Source of the DNA: Niveispirillum lacus
Lineage (GTDB): Bacteria; Pseudomonadota; Alphaproteobacteria; Azospirillales; Azospirillaceae
Direction of reading: 5' to 3'
Assembly (NCBI RefSeq): GCF_002251795.1
Contig: NZ_NOXU01000032.1
Coordinates: 372,001-436,000, forward strand
DNA: 64,000 bases
Numbering within the stretch: the stretch's first letter is position 1; every line of letters begins with the position of its first letter. Positions 17,367-25,752 of this stretch are shown here, piece by piece. Under the pieces are notes generated by a model that did no database searches, had not been told where the DNA came from, and saw only the letters and a list, made by a program, of their open reading frames with translations. Position numbers and translations under genes: made by a program.

Positions 17367-18587
17367 ATGCGGCGCGCGTCTTTCTGGTTGACCACCCTTC
17401 TGACCCTGGCCACCTCTGGCGTTGTATTGGCGAAGACGGAAGCCGATGCGATCTATGCCCAACGCTTGGCCATCCTGACGGCCGGTGGCCCGATGGAGAA
17501 CCTGTACCAGCCACGTGAACCGGTCCACGGTGCCGTCATGGCTGCGCTTCCCATGGCGGAACCGGGCAGACAGAGCATCAGGGCCGAAGCACTTTCCGCT
17601 GCCCGTTCTTATGCCGCTGCCAGTGGCGCCCAAGCCTTGATTATCTGGCATGACGGTAAGCTGCAGGAAGAGACCTATTTTGGCAGCAGCAATGCTGACA
17701 CGCCGCTAACATCGAAATCCCTGTCCAAACCGATGACGGCCATGGTGGTGGGGCGCGCCATCGAAATGGGGAAAATCAAATCCCTGGACCAGAGCGTTTC
17801 CGATTTCATCACCGAGTGGAAAGGCACGCCAAAGGAAGCGATGCTGATCCGCCACCTGCTGGATATGCGCACCGGCTTTCTGGAACAGGGGTTCAATGCC
17901 GACCCCAACCATCCCTGGAACCGGGCCTATTTGTCGGTTGATCACGGCACTTACATCGTAAACGATTATCCTCTGACCGATGCTCCGGGCACACGGTACG
18001 GCTATTCCAACGCCACGTCAGAGTTGGTAGCGCTGGTGATTGAGCGCGCGACGGGCCGACGCTATGCGGAGTTTGTCGGCACGGAACTGCTGGTCCCAAC
18101 CGGGGCACCAGGTGGCGAGGTCTGGGTGAACCGACCGGGCGGGCTTGCCCATTCCGGCTGCTGCATGATGCTCCCAGCCCGCACTTGGTTGCACATGGCC
18201 AAGCTGCTGCTGGATGATGGTATGGTTGGCGGCAAACGGCTGCTGCCTCGGGGATACGTGCAGGAAATGGCCACCGCTACGGCGCAGAACCGGCATTATG
18301 GCCTGGGGCTTTGGGTCGCCGGTCCTTATGTCGAGCGCCGCGGTTTCGGTGCGCCAGGCGCGCCCGGTCCGAAGGTGCTGCATTCCGAACCCTACCTGGA
18401 CAAGGACCTGTTCCTGTTCGACGGCAATAGCAACCAGACGGTTTTTGTCTCGCGCAGAACGGGCCTGATCGCGTTGCGCATGGGGCCGACCCCACCGAAA
18501 ACGATGGACTGGGACAATGCCTACCTGCCGAACACCCTGCTGCGGGGGCTGGTGACCCCGGTGACGCTGGTCGCGCAGGAGAGGTAA
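17367..18587 (+). CDS. Exported serine hydrolase, beta-lactamase / 6-aminohexanoate-dimer hydrolase (NylB)-like
   Basis: 406 residues with a signal peptide (MRRASFWLTTLLTLATSGVVLA). It has the class C / NylB serine motif S-L-S-K at 118-121, a Y-S-N motif at 213-215 and the later region HSGCCMMLPARTWLHMAKLLLDDG common in NylB-type esterases and amidases. AAGGGAAGG gives a strong ribosome binding site. Members hydrolyse amides or esters, including linear nylon oligomers, and need not act on beta-lactams. It ends exactly where the IclR gene on the opposite strand ends. In this context, periplasmic amide or ester cleavage before uptake is plausible. Confidence 0.83.
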   Translation: MRRASFWLTTLLTLATSGVVLAKTEADAIYAQRLAILTAGGPMENLYQPREPVHGAVMAALPMAEPGRQSIRAEALSAARSYAAASGAQALIIWHDGKLQEETYFGSSNADTPLTSKSLSKPMTAMVVGRAIEMGKIKSLDQSVSDFITEWKGTPKEAMLIRHLLDMRTGFLEQGFNADPNHPWNRAYLSVDHGTYIVNDYPLTDAPGTRYGYSNATSELVALVIERATGRRYAEFVGTELLVPTGAPGGEVWVNRPGGLAHSGCCMMLPARTWLHMAKLLLDDGMVGGKRLLPRGYVQEMATATAQNRHYGLGLWVAGPYVERRGFGAPGAPGPKVLHSEPYLDKDLFLFDGNSNQTVFVSRRTGLIALRMGPTPPKTMDWDNAYLPNTLLRGLVTPVTLVAQER

Positions 18588-19385
18588 TCACCCTTTATGA
18601 TTTTGCACCGCCGCCTGGGTCAGTTCCGCACTGATCATGTCGGCGGTGCCTTTCAGATCGTCCAGATAGCGGTCAAGCGCGGCCTCCGGCTTCATGGCCG
18701 AGGCGAAGAAGATCATGGTCATCGCCGCCTTGAAATACTCGCCCAGGAAAATGGGCACGGCGATCGAGGCCGTCTTGCCCGGCGTCAGATTGTGGTGGTT
18801 GCGACCCTGGACGGCATAACCTTGTGACCGGATACGCTCCACATTCAGGGCGGCACGGGCGGCTTTCAGATATTCCGGGTCCACCTCCTGCGACACCTTC
18901 ATCCAGCGCAGCAGGGTCTCGCGCTCTTCATCCGGCGTATAGGCCATGGAGAGTTTGCCCGACGCACTGTCCAGCACGGGCAGGGTGAAGCCCGGATAAT
19001 AGCGTTCGAAGGTCAGGGCCGTGTTGGCGTGCGTGCTGTCACGCAGCATCATGTTGCGGCCGACGCGCGCTGCGATCGAGATGGGCCAGCCAATGCGCCG
19101 GGTCAGCGACACGATATGTGGTCGTGCAATTTCCACCAACCGGTCGTCATCTTGAAACCCATAGGCCAGCGATTGAACCATGGCCGTGGGGCGATAGCGC
19201 TTTCGATCCGGTTCCTGCTCCACCAGCCCTTCATAGACCAGGGTCTGAACAAGCCGGCAGGCGGTGGGATAGGGCACCTCCGCCGACCGGGCGATCTCCA
19301 TCATGGTCAGCGACCCCTGCCGGTTGATCGCCTTCAAGGCCGCAATGGCACGACTGATGGCGCGGATCGGCACCCCCTTTTCCAT
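18588..19385 (-). CDS. IclR family transcription regulator (first copy)
   Basis: 265 residues. The N-terminal winged helix (RAISRAIAALKAINRQGSLTMMEIARSAEVPYPTACRLVQTLVYEGLVEQE) and the C-terminal GAF-like effector domain (TLPVLDSASGKLSMAY, and later GKTASIAVPIF) are typical of IclR. GGGGAGGGGTGA precedes the ATG. An exact TATCC-N7-GGACA element lies about 80-95 bp upstream, consistent with autoregulation. The gene follows the hydratase/lyase operon on the same strand. Related regulators in aromatic and heterocycle catabolism sense a pathway acid. A second IclR is at 52645-53490, so it is unclear which binds the shared motif. Confidence 0.92.
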   Translation of the reverse strand: MEKGVPIRAISRAIAALKAINRQGSLTMMEIARSAEVPYPTACRLVQTLVYEGLVEQEPDRKRYRPTAMVQSLAYGFQDDDRLVEIARPHIVSLTRRIGWPISIAARVGRNMMLRDSTHANTALTFERYYPGFTLPVLDSASGKLSMAYTPDEERETLLRWMKVSQEVDPEYLKAARAALNVERIRSQGYAVQGRNHHNLTPGKTASIAVPIFLGEYFKAAMTMIFFASAMKPEAALDRYLDDLKGTADMISAELTQAAVQNHKG

Positions 19386-19463
19386 TCACCCCTCCCCCCG
19401 ACAAATATGACGGTTGGATGGTGCCAAGCTTAGAGGGTACCGGTCGCACAGGGCGTTATCAAC

Positions 19464-19480
19464 TATCCGCCTGTTGGACA
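19464..19480. promoter_or_regulatory. IclR-type operator candidate TATCC-GCCTGTT-GGACA
   Basis: An exact instance of TATCC-N7-GGACA, 79 bp upstream of the first IclR gene and just past the stop of the lyase gene. Three other exact instances (in one orientation or the other) occur at 33889, 49390 and 52542. Confidence 0.6.
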
Positions 19481-19487
19481 GTGTGGG

Positions 19488-20348
19488 TCAGCGCGCCCAC
19501 TTCTTATCAAACGCCCAGACATGCTCGAACCCGATCAGGGAACAGAACTCCTTGAAATTGAACAGCGGTATATCGGGTGACAGGCTGGTGCCCGTCTGCT
19601 TCAGGTTCAGCAATGCCGTCTCCATGGCCGCGGCCGCCGCCAGGCTGGTCATGGCCGGGAAGATGGCCATGGAGTAGCCCAGGCTTTCCAGTGTCTTGGC
19701 ATCGCGAATGGGGGTTAGGCCGCCATCGGCCATATTGGCCATCATCGGCTTATCGATCGAGCCGGTGACGATGCGTGCCTCCTCATCACTGGTCAGGGCT
19801 TCGGGGAACAGGATATCGGCTCCGGCTTGGGCATACAGCTTCATGCGGTGCAGAACCCCTTCCAGTCCCTCACTCTGCCGTGCATCGGTGCGGGCGATGA
19901 TCAAGAAATTCTCATCTCGACGCGCTTCCACCGCGACACGGATCTTGTCGGCCATTTCTTCGGCGGGGACGACGCGCTTGCCCGGCGTATGGCCGCACTT
20001 TTTCGGGAATTCCTGGTCTTCGATCTGGATGGCAGTGATGCCGGCCTGTTCATAGGCCTGGACCGTGTGATGTACGTTCAGCAGGCCACCGAAACCCGTA
20101 TCGGCATCGGCCACGACGGCAGCGTTACAGGTGCGGACCAGGGTCGCCATACGGTCGACCATCTGTGTCACCGACGCGATACCGGCATCGGGCAGACCGT
20201 AGGCCGACGCCACGGTCCAGTACCCGCTGCCATAGACAATGTCGAAACCGACCTTGTTGGCGACGACGGCGGCGATCATGTCCTGAATGCCGGGGGCGGT
20301 GATGAACTGCCGGGACGCCAGTTTCTGGCGAAGGATGGGATTGGCCAT
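19488..20348 (-). CDS. Isocitrate lyase / PEP mutase family lyase, 2,3-dimethylmalate lyase-like
   Basis: 286 residues from the ATG at 20348; a longer frame upstream is unsupported. The TIM barrel shows VVADADTGFGG, QIEDQEFPKKCGHTPGK and LIIARTDAR, with the catalytic Cys retained in KKCGH, so C-C bond cleavage is expected rather than phosphonate chemistry. Family members close to this pattern include dimethylmalate lyase, methylisocitrate lyase and oxaloacetate hydrolase/decarboxylase. It follows LeuD- and LeuC-like genes on the same strand. A LeuCD-like hydratase next to such a lyase matches the last two steps of anaerobic nicotinate breakdown (dimethylmaleate to pyruvate and propionate). 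The exact alkyl group here is unknown. Confidence 0.85.
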   Translation of the reverse strand: MANPILRQKLASRQFITAPGIQDMIAAVVANKVGFDIVYGSGYWTVASAYGLPDAGIASVTQMVDRMATLVRTCNAAVVADADTGFGGLLNVHHTVQAYEQAGITAIQIEDQEFPKKCGHTPGKRVVPAEEMADKIRVAVEARRDENFLIIARTDARQSEGLEGVLHRMKLYAQAGADILFPEALTSDEEARIVTGSIDKPMMANMADGGLTPIRDAKTLESLGYSMAIFPAMTSLAAAAAMETALLNLKQTGTSLSPDIPLFNFKEFCSLIGFEHVWAFDKKWAR

Positions 20349-20376
20349 GATGTTCTCTGTGTGAAAATGGAGATAG

Positions 20377-20985
20377 TCAGCGGGTGAGCCAGGGCAGGCG
20401 GCGGCGGCGCTCCTGCTCGTACCGATCGATGGCACCGGCATAAAGGTTGAGGATGCCCATCACCTCGTCCCAGCCATTCAGCAGCGCATCCCGCTTACCG
20501 TCATCAATGAGGATGGTAATTTCAGAACCATCGGGCCTTGTGATGGTGCGCGCAGTCAGGTCAACCTGAAGGCTGGCACCAGCGCTGGCATCAGACAGCA
20601 GGGCCGCGTGATCCGCCTCCCCCACCGTGACCGGCAGCATGCCGTTGCGATAGCAGTTTCCGCGGAAAATCTCGCCAAAGCTGGGGGCAATGATGCAGCG
20701 GATGCCTAAGTCCAGAATGGCCCAGGGTGCCTGTTCACGCGAGGACCCGCAGCCGAAATTGGGGCCGGCGACCAGGATGCCAGCATGGCGCCAGGGATCG
20801 CGGTTCAGGATAAAATCCGCCACCTCCCGCCCCTGCCCGTCATAGCGGCGGTCATGAAAGGCGTAACGGCCTAACCCCTTCTTCTCCGTGATGGTCAGAA
20901 AGCGGGCGGGATAGATGATGTCCGTATCGATATCGGCTTCGTCCAGCGGCGCAGCGATGGCGGTCAGGGTCGTAAAGGGCTGCAT
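20377..20985 (-). CDS. Aconitase-family hydratase small subunit, LeuD/DmdB-like
   Basis: 202 residues, the usual proteobacterial LeuD length. It shows the swivel-domain signature GPNFGCGSSREQAPWAI and DTDIIYPARFLT near the N-terminus. It pairs with the LeuC-like subunit, whose stop lies 3 bp before this start, and precedes the lyase gene. No LeuA or LeuB is nearby, so catabolic hydration of a substituted maleate (as in dimethylmaleate or citraconate hydratases) is more likely than leucine synthesis. A true second LeuD cannot be excluded without the rest of the genome. Confidence 0.88.
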   Translation of the reverse strand: MQPFTTLTAIAAPLDEADIDTDIIYPARFLTITEKKGLGRYAFHDRRYDGQGREVADFILNRDPWRHAGILVAGPNFGCGSSREQAPWAILDLGIRCIIAPSFGEIFRGNCYRNGMLPVTVGEADHAALLSDASAGASLQVDLTARTITRPDGSEITILIDDGKRDALLNGWDEVMGILNLYAGAIDRYEQERRRRLPWLTR

Positions 20986-20988
20986 GGA

Positions 20989-22398
20989 TCAAGCCTCCCC
21001 TAGAAAATCACGCGGGTCGGTGATTTGGCCGGCGATGGCAGAGGCCGCCGCCATGGCCGGGCCCATCAGGTGGGTGCGCGCCCCTTGACCTTGCCGACCC
21101 TCGAAATTCCGGTTCGACGTGCTGGCGCAACGCGCACCGGGCGGCAGCCGGTCGTCATTCATCGCCACACATAACGAACATCCGGGTTCCCGCCAGTCAA
21201 AACCGGCCGCACGGAAGATGGCATCCAATCCTTCTCCCTCTGCCTGCTGTTTTACCGCCTTCGATCCCGGAACGACCAAGGCCTGCACCCCGTCAGCCAC
21301 ATGGCGATCTTTGAGGATGCGCGCGGCGATACGCAAATCCTCGATCCTTCCATTGGTGCAGGAGCCAATGAAGACATGGTCGATGGCAATATCGCGGACC
21401 GGCATGCCTGGCGTCAGGCCCATGTAGGACAGGGCTTTGACCATCTTGGCTGCCGTCTCGGTGTCGACAGCATGGGCCGGGTCGGGCACGCGGCCCGTGA
21501 CATCGACCACTTGATCCGGGCTGGTGCCCCAACTGACCTGCGGCACCAGTTTGGTGACATCAATATCGATCTCCCTGTCGAAGACCGCACCATCGTCGCT
21601 GGGCAAGGTTCGCCAATAGGTGACGGCAGCGTCCCAATCCGCGTCCTTGGGCGCCAGCGGCCGGCCCTTCAGCCAGGCGAAGGTCGTGTCATCGGGCGCC
21701 ACCAGGCCGGTGCGGGACCCCGCCTCGATGCTCATGTTGCACAAGGTCATGCGCCCTTCCATGGACAGGGCACGGATGGCGGGACCGCAATATTCGATGG
21801 CATGGCCAATGGCGCCGTTGCTGCCCAGCTTTCCCACCACGGCCAGGATGATATCCTTCGCCTCAACCCCAGGCGGAAGGTCGCCATGGACATTCACCCG
21901 CAAGGTCTTGGCCTTGGTCAGGCGCAGAACTTGCGTTGCCAGCACACTTTCACATTCACCCGACCCGATGCCGAAAGCCAACGTGCCAAAGGCGCCATGG
22001 GTGGCCGTATGACTGTCACCACAAACCAGGGTCAAACCCGGCAAGGTAAAGCCTTGTTCCGGTCCCGTAACATGGACGATCCCCTGCCGCCGATCATCCA
22101 GGCCAATCATGTCGATACCGAAATCAGTGGCATTTTTCTGCAATAGTTCGACCTGGGCGCGGGCTTGTGGATCGGCGATGGGACGGTCGCGACCACGGGT
22201 CGGCACCGAATGGTCGGCGACGGCCAGAAAGGCTGCGGGATGGCGGACCTGCAACCCTTTTTCTCGTAAAGCGGCGAAGGCCTGCGGACTGCTGACCTCA
22301 TGCAGCATGGCGCGGTCGATATAGACAAGACTGACCCCACCAGCCTCTTCGACCACCACATGGCTGCGCCAGAGCTTGTCATAAAGGGTTGACGGCAT
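20989..22398 (-). CDS. Aconitase-family hydratase large subunit, LeuC/DmdA-like, [4Fe-4S]
   Basis: 469 residues with all LeuC landmarks: [35 protein letters not shown] (first cluster Cys) and [11 protein letters not shown] (the other two Cys), so a [4Fe-4S] cluster is expected. The start [15 protein letters not shown] is that of isopropylmalate isomerase large subunits. It is first in a three-gene operon with LeuD-like and lyase genes, divergent from a VAO-type flavoprotein, with an operator-like site at 22479-22495. It probably hydrates a cis-butenedioate such as an alkylmaleate to a malate. The leucine-pathway alternative is weakened by the absence of leuA and leuB. Confidence 0.88.
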   Translation of the reverse strand: MPSTLYDKLWRSHVVVEEAGGVSLVYIDRAMLHEVSSPQAFAALREKGLQVRHPAAFLAVADHSVPTRGRDRPIADPQARAQVELLQKNATDFGIDMIGLDDRRQGIVHVTGPEQGFTLPGLTLVCGDSHTATHGAFGTLAFGIGSGECESVLATQVLRLTKAKTLRVNVHGDLPPGVEAKDIILAVVGKLGSNGAIGHAIEYCGPAIRALSMEGRMTLCNMSIEAGSRTGLVAPDDTTFAWLKGRPLAPKDADWDAAVTYWRTLPSDDGAVFDREIDIDVTKLVPQVSWGTSPDQVVDVTGRVPDPAHAVDTETAAKMVKALSYMGLTPGMPVRDIAIDHVFIGSCTNGRIEDLRIAARILKDRHVADGVQALVVPGSKAVKQQAEGEGLDAIFRAAGFDWREPGCSLCVAMNDDRLPPGARCASTSNRNFEGRQGQGARTHLMGPAMAAASAIAGQITDPRDFLGEA

Positions 22399-22478
22399 CG
22401 TCCGATCCCCGGAACCTGAGTATCATCTGCGCGGAACACACCATGCCGTGCCGTCCGCGCCAAGCCCACACGGACTTG

Positions 22479-22495
22479 TGACCGCCTTGCGGACA
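22479..22495. promoter_or_regulatory. IclR-type operator candidate (TGACC-GCCTTGC-GGACA)
   Basis: It matches TATCC/TGTCC-N7-GGACA apart from mismatches in the left half-site. It lies between the divergent LeuC-like and first VAO-type flavoprotein genes, 81 bp from each start. It is weaker than the exact sites. Confidence 0.4.
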
Positions 22496-22575
22496 ATCTT
22501 ACGCCCCGACCGCGCTGGGCACCGCGCTGCCAGATAGTCTGCGCCGCGGAATTGTCGAGGATTGGGGACAGGGTT

Positions 22576-24189
22576 ATGCCGGACAGCGTTTCGCACGGGG
22601 ACAATATGGATAACGGCCTGAAGGCTGCCTTGCTTGCCATCACCGGCCCCGGTGGCGTGACCGATGACGCGACGACCCGCCGCCTGCATAGCGGCGATAT
22701 CTGGTCAGAAAGTGCCGAACCCGTTGCTCTCGTGGTTGCACCCGACAATCTGGAGCAGTTATCGGCGATCATCACCCTGCTCCACCGTCACAAGGTGCCC
22801 CTGGCACCGCGCGGTGGCGGGATGAGCTATACCGGCGGGTACATTCCCACCGTGTCGGGCACCGTTTCGCTGGACATGCGGCGGATGAACCGCGTCATTG
22901 ATCTGCGCCCCGACGATATGGTGGTGACGGTCGAGGCCGGCTGCACCTGGATAGACCTGAACAAGGCCCTGGCACCGCACGGGCTGCGCACCCCGTTCTT
23001 CGGGCCGATGTCCGGCCTGATCAGCACCATCGGCGGGGGCGTGTCACAGCAGAACGCGATGTTGGGGGCCGGCCATTACGGGACGACCAGCGAAAGTGTG
23101 GTGGCCTTGACCATGGTACTGGCCGACGGGTCGATCCTGCGGACCGGCGCACGCGGGGAGGATGGCGACACGCCGTTCTACCGGCATTTCGGCCCTGACC
23201 TGACGGGCCTGTTCTGCGGTGATTGCGGGGCCTTCGGCACAAAGGCCCATATTACCCTGCGCCTGATCCAGGCCCCAAAACACGAGGACTACGCCAGCTT
23301 TGAATTCCCCACCGGCGGCGACCTGATGCGGGCCATGGCGGCCCTGGCACGGGCCGGTGTCGCGGCCGAAATGTGCGCCTTCGACCCCGGCCTGACACGC
23401 GTGCGCATGCAGCGCGCGTCGATGACCAGCGACGTCAAGGCGCTGGGTGCCGTCGTCACGCGTCAGAAATCCCTGCTGCGCGGGTTATGGGAAGCGGTGC
23501 GGGTCGCCGGGGCTGGCCGCAGTTTCGTCTCCGAGGACAGTTTTCCCCTGCATCTGAACGCTGAGGGCCGGTCGGCGGAAGGCGTGGCACATGATATGGC
23601 CACCGCCCGGCGCATCGCGGCGGAACATCATGGCCGTGAAGTGGCGAACACCATCGCCAAAGTCATCCGCGCCATGCCCTTTCCCCCGCTGAACAGCGCG
23701 CTGGGACCGGGTGGCGAACGCTGGATTCCCATTCATGGTCAGATCTCCCTGTCCAAGGCCCCTGCCCTGTATGAGGCGCTTGAGCAGGTCTTCGGCGATA
23801 TGGCCAACGACTTCGCCGAGCACGGCATCAAGACGGGATACCTGTTCACCTCCCTCTCGACCAACGCCCTGATCGTGGAACCCGTGATCTATTGGCCGGA
23901 AAAGCGTCTGCCGGTTCATTATCAGGCGCTGGAACCCGCGCATATGGCCCGGCTGCCCGAACATGCGGATAATCCCCAAGCGACGACCGTAGTGGCGGAG
24001 GCACGCAAGCGCCTGATCGCCACCTTCCGGCGTTTTGGCTGCGGTCATTTTCAGGTTGGCCGCTCCTACCCCTATCGTGAAAGCCGTGACGAGGCCAGCC
24101 GCGCCCTGCTCGACGCCCTCAAGGTTGCGGTGGACCCCGACCGACAGCTTAATCCCGGTGTGCTGGGGTTCGCTAAGGACCCGACATGA
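22576..24189 (+). CDS. FAD-binding oxidoreductase, VAO/GlcD family (first paralogue)
   Basis: About 537 residues from the ATG at 22576 (GGACAGGG before it; a TTG at 22552 and an ATG at 22606 are alternatives). The PCMH-type FAD domain has VAPRGGGMSYTGGYIP-like phosphate-binding residues, VTVEAGCTWIDLNKAL and PFFGPMSGLISTIGGGVSQQNA. The C-terminal half resembles the cap of vanillyl-alcohol oxidase / 4-cresol dehydrogenase enzymes, which oxidise alcohols or para-alkyl phenols. It overlaps the next gene by four bases. A clear paralogue sits on the other strand at 28389-29969, with the same segments in the same order. The electron acceptor could be O2 or a cytochrome c. Confidence 0.85.
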   Translation: MPDSVSHGDNMDNGLKAALLAITGPGGVTDDATTRRLHSGDIWSESAEPVALVVAPDNLEQLSAIITLLHRHKVPLAPRGGGMSYTGGYIPTVSGTVSLDMRRMNRVIDLRPDDMVVTVEAGCTWIDLNKALAPHGLRTPFFGPMSGLISTIGGGVSQQNAMLGAGHYGTTSESVVALTMVLADGSILRTGARGEDGDTPFYRHFGPDLTGLFCGDCGAFGTKAHITLRLIQAPKHEDYASFEFPTGGDLMRAMAALARAGVAAEMCAFDPGLTRVRMQRASMTSDVKALGAVVTRQKSLLRGLWEAVRVAGAGRSFVSEDSFPLHLNAEGRSAEGVAHDMATARRIAAEHHGREVANTIAKVIRAMPFPPLNSALGPGGERWIPIHGQISLSKAPALYEALEQVFGDMANDFAEHGIKTGYLFTSLSTNALIVEPVIYWPEKRLPVHYQALEPAHMARLPEHADNPQATTVVAEARKRLIATFRRFGCGHFQVGRSYPYRESRDEASRALLDALKVAVDPDRQLNPGVLGFAKDPT

Positions 24190-25193
24190 GCCAGTCCTAT
24201 AGAGCCCTGCAACAGGTTCGCTTCGCCCGCAGCTTCCGTGAAGCAGTGGAACTCGTGGATCAGCCACTGCGCGATCCGGGTCCCGGTGAGATCCAAGTGC
24301 GTAACCATTGGTGTGGCGTCAACGGCATCTTCGATACCCAGATCGCGCGCAACGCCGTCGATTACATCCGCATCCCCCTGCCTACCTGGACCGGGGTGGA
24401 AGCCATCGGCGTGGTGGAGGCGGTGGGCGAAGGGGTCACGGGCTTCAAGCCGGGTGATGCCGCCGCCACCAACCGCTTCACCGGCGGTTACCGTCAAGCG
24501 AACATTGCACCGGCGGCACAGTTCATACCAGTACCATCGGCCCATCGCGACTATCTGGCGCTCGCCTCCACCGGTGTGTCGGCCCTATTGGCGCTGGACC
24601 ATGTCGGCGGGCTACGTGCGGGTGAGACGGTTGCCATTTCGGCAGCGGCGGGCGGTCTTGGCCATCTGCTGGTGCAACTGGCAAAGCTGGCCGGTGCGCG
24701 GGTGGTCGCCGTCTGTGGCGGGGAACGGAAATCGGCCTTTGTCCGGTCGCTGGGCGCCGACCGGGTGATCGATTACAAGCGCGAGGATGTGGCTGAGGTC
24801 CTGTCCACGGAGTTTTGTGATGCCCTGGATCTGGCCGTCGACACCGTCAGTGGCACGATCTTCGATGCTTTCCTGGACAATGTCGCCCCGCTGGGGCGCG
24901 TGGTCGTGGCGGGGGCCGCCCAGGACCTGGACGGCAAGCCGGAAATCGTCACGGCACCACGCGTTGGCAACAAGCTCTACTATAAGGGCGCATCGGTGCG
25001 CGGCTTCATGAATGGCCGTTTAACCGACCTGTGGCCAGCCGCGCGCGAAAGACTGTTCAGCCTGCACGCCGCTGGCAAAATTGCCGTCACCTTCGATGAC
25101 GCGCCATTCACGGGTCTGGCCCAGGTGCCAGACGCCGTGGAGCACCTGCTTTCCGGGCGGTCAATGGGCAAGGTCACCGTCGATCTTCGTTGA
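24186..25193 (+). CDS. Medium-chain dehydrogenase/reductase, quinone-oxidoreductase-like
   Basis: 335 residues, zinc-free MDR type. It has GVEAIGVVEAVGEGVTGFKPGD for the N-terminal barrel, then the nucleotide-binding AAAGGLGHLLVQLAKLAGARVVAVC (Ala-rich AxxGGxG motif preferring NADPH) and GADRVIDYKRED. Such enzymes reduce quinones or alpha,beta-unsaturated carbonyls. Its ATG overlaps the stop of the VAO-type gene (ATGA), so the two are co-translated and probably work in succession, for example oxidation of an alcohol and reduction of the resulting enone. The substrate is not identifiable. Confidence 0.87.
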   Translation: MSQSYRALQQVRFARSFREAVELVDQPLRDPGPGEIQVRNHWCGVNGIFDTQIARNAVDYIRIPLPTWTGVEAIGVVEAVGEGVTGFKPGDAAATNRFTGGYRQANIAPAAQFIPVPSAHRDYLALASTGVSALLALDHVGGLRAGETVAISAAAGGLGHLLVQLAKLAGARVVAVCGGERKSAFVRSLGADRVIDYKREDVAEVLSTEFCDALDLAVDTVSGTIFDAFLDNVAPLGRVVVAGAAQDLDGKPEIVTAPRVGNKLYYKGASVRGFMNGRLTDLWPAARERLFSLHAAGKIAVTFDDAPFTGLAQVPDAVEHLLSGRSMGKVTVDLR

Positions 25194-25225
25194 TCCGACA
25201 CTCACAAGCATAAGGATTTCTGGAT

Positions 25226-25741
25226 ATGAGCAACAATGTCGCCGAACTGCGCCGTGACATGCCCCTGCTGGCCCGCAACGAAGGCGTCTGGGAAGGCTGG
25301 TACCGCTATTACAGCGCGGAAACGGGCAAGCTTGTCGATGAACACCGCTCGCGCCTGATCTGCCGCCTGAAGGAAGATGGCGAGTTCCCGTACCATCAGA
25401 CCAACCATTATTTCTGGGAAGATGGCCGCACCGATGTGCGCGACTTCCCCGCCTCTTATGCCGATGGCCGCATCTGGTGGGACAATGACCTGATCAAGGG
25501 TTGGGCCGCCGCCATGAAGCCCGACGATTTCAACCGCTCCACCTGCCTGCACTGGACCCGCAAGGGCGACGACGATCTGTATCTCTACGAGATGATCCAG
25601 ATTTCCGATTGCGGCAAGTTCCGGTCGCGCACCTGGCATTGGTACAAGGGCGGCAAGTGCTTCCAGCGCACGCTGATCGACGAAGTGTTCGTCACCAGCG
25701 ACTGGAAGAACTTCACCAACACCAGCGCCCCGAACACCTGA
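25226..25741 (+). CDS. Small DUF3598-like (lipocalin-type) protein
   Basis: 171 residues, no signal peptide, rich in aromatic residues (GVWEGWYRYYSAE, YHQTNHYFWEDGR, SRTWHWYKGG). The predicted pattern of short beta strands is that of a calycin-like barrel; I place it with DUF3598-type proteins, relatives of the CpcS/T bilin lyase fold, with moderate confidence. AAGGATTTCTGG precedes the start. It sits between the MDR enzyme and a fumarate-reductase-like flavoprotein in the same transcription unit. A role in binding or rearranging a hydrophobic pathway intermediate is possible. Its enzymatic activity, if any, is unknown to me. Confidence 0.55.
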   Translation: MSNNVAELRRDMPLLARNEGVWEGWYRYYSAETGKLVDEHRSRLICRLKEDGEFPYHQTNHYFWEDGRTDVRDFPASYADGRIWWDNDLIKGWAAAMKPDDFNRSTCLHWTRKGDDDLYLYEMIQISDCGKFRSRTWHWYKGGKCFQRTLIDEVFVTSDWKNFTNTSAPNT

Positions 25742-25752
25742 TCCGCACGGCC

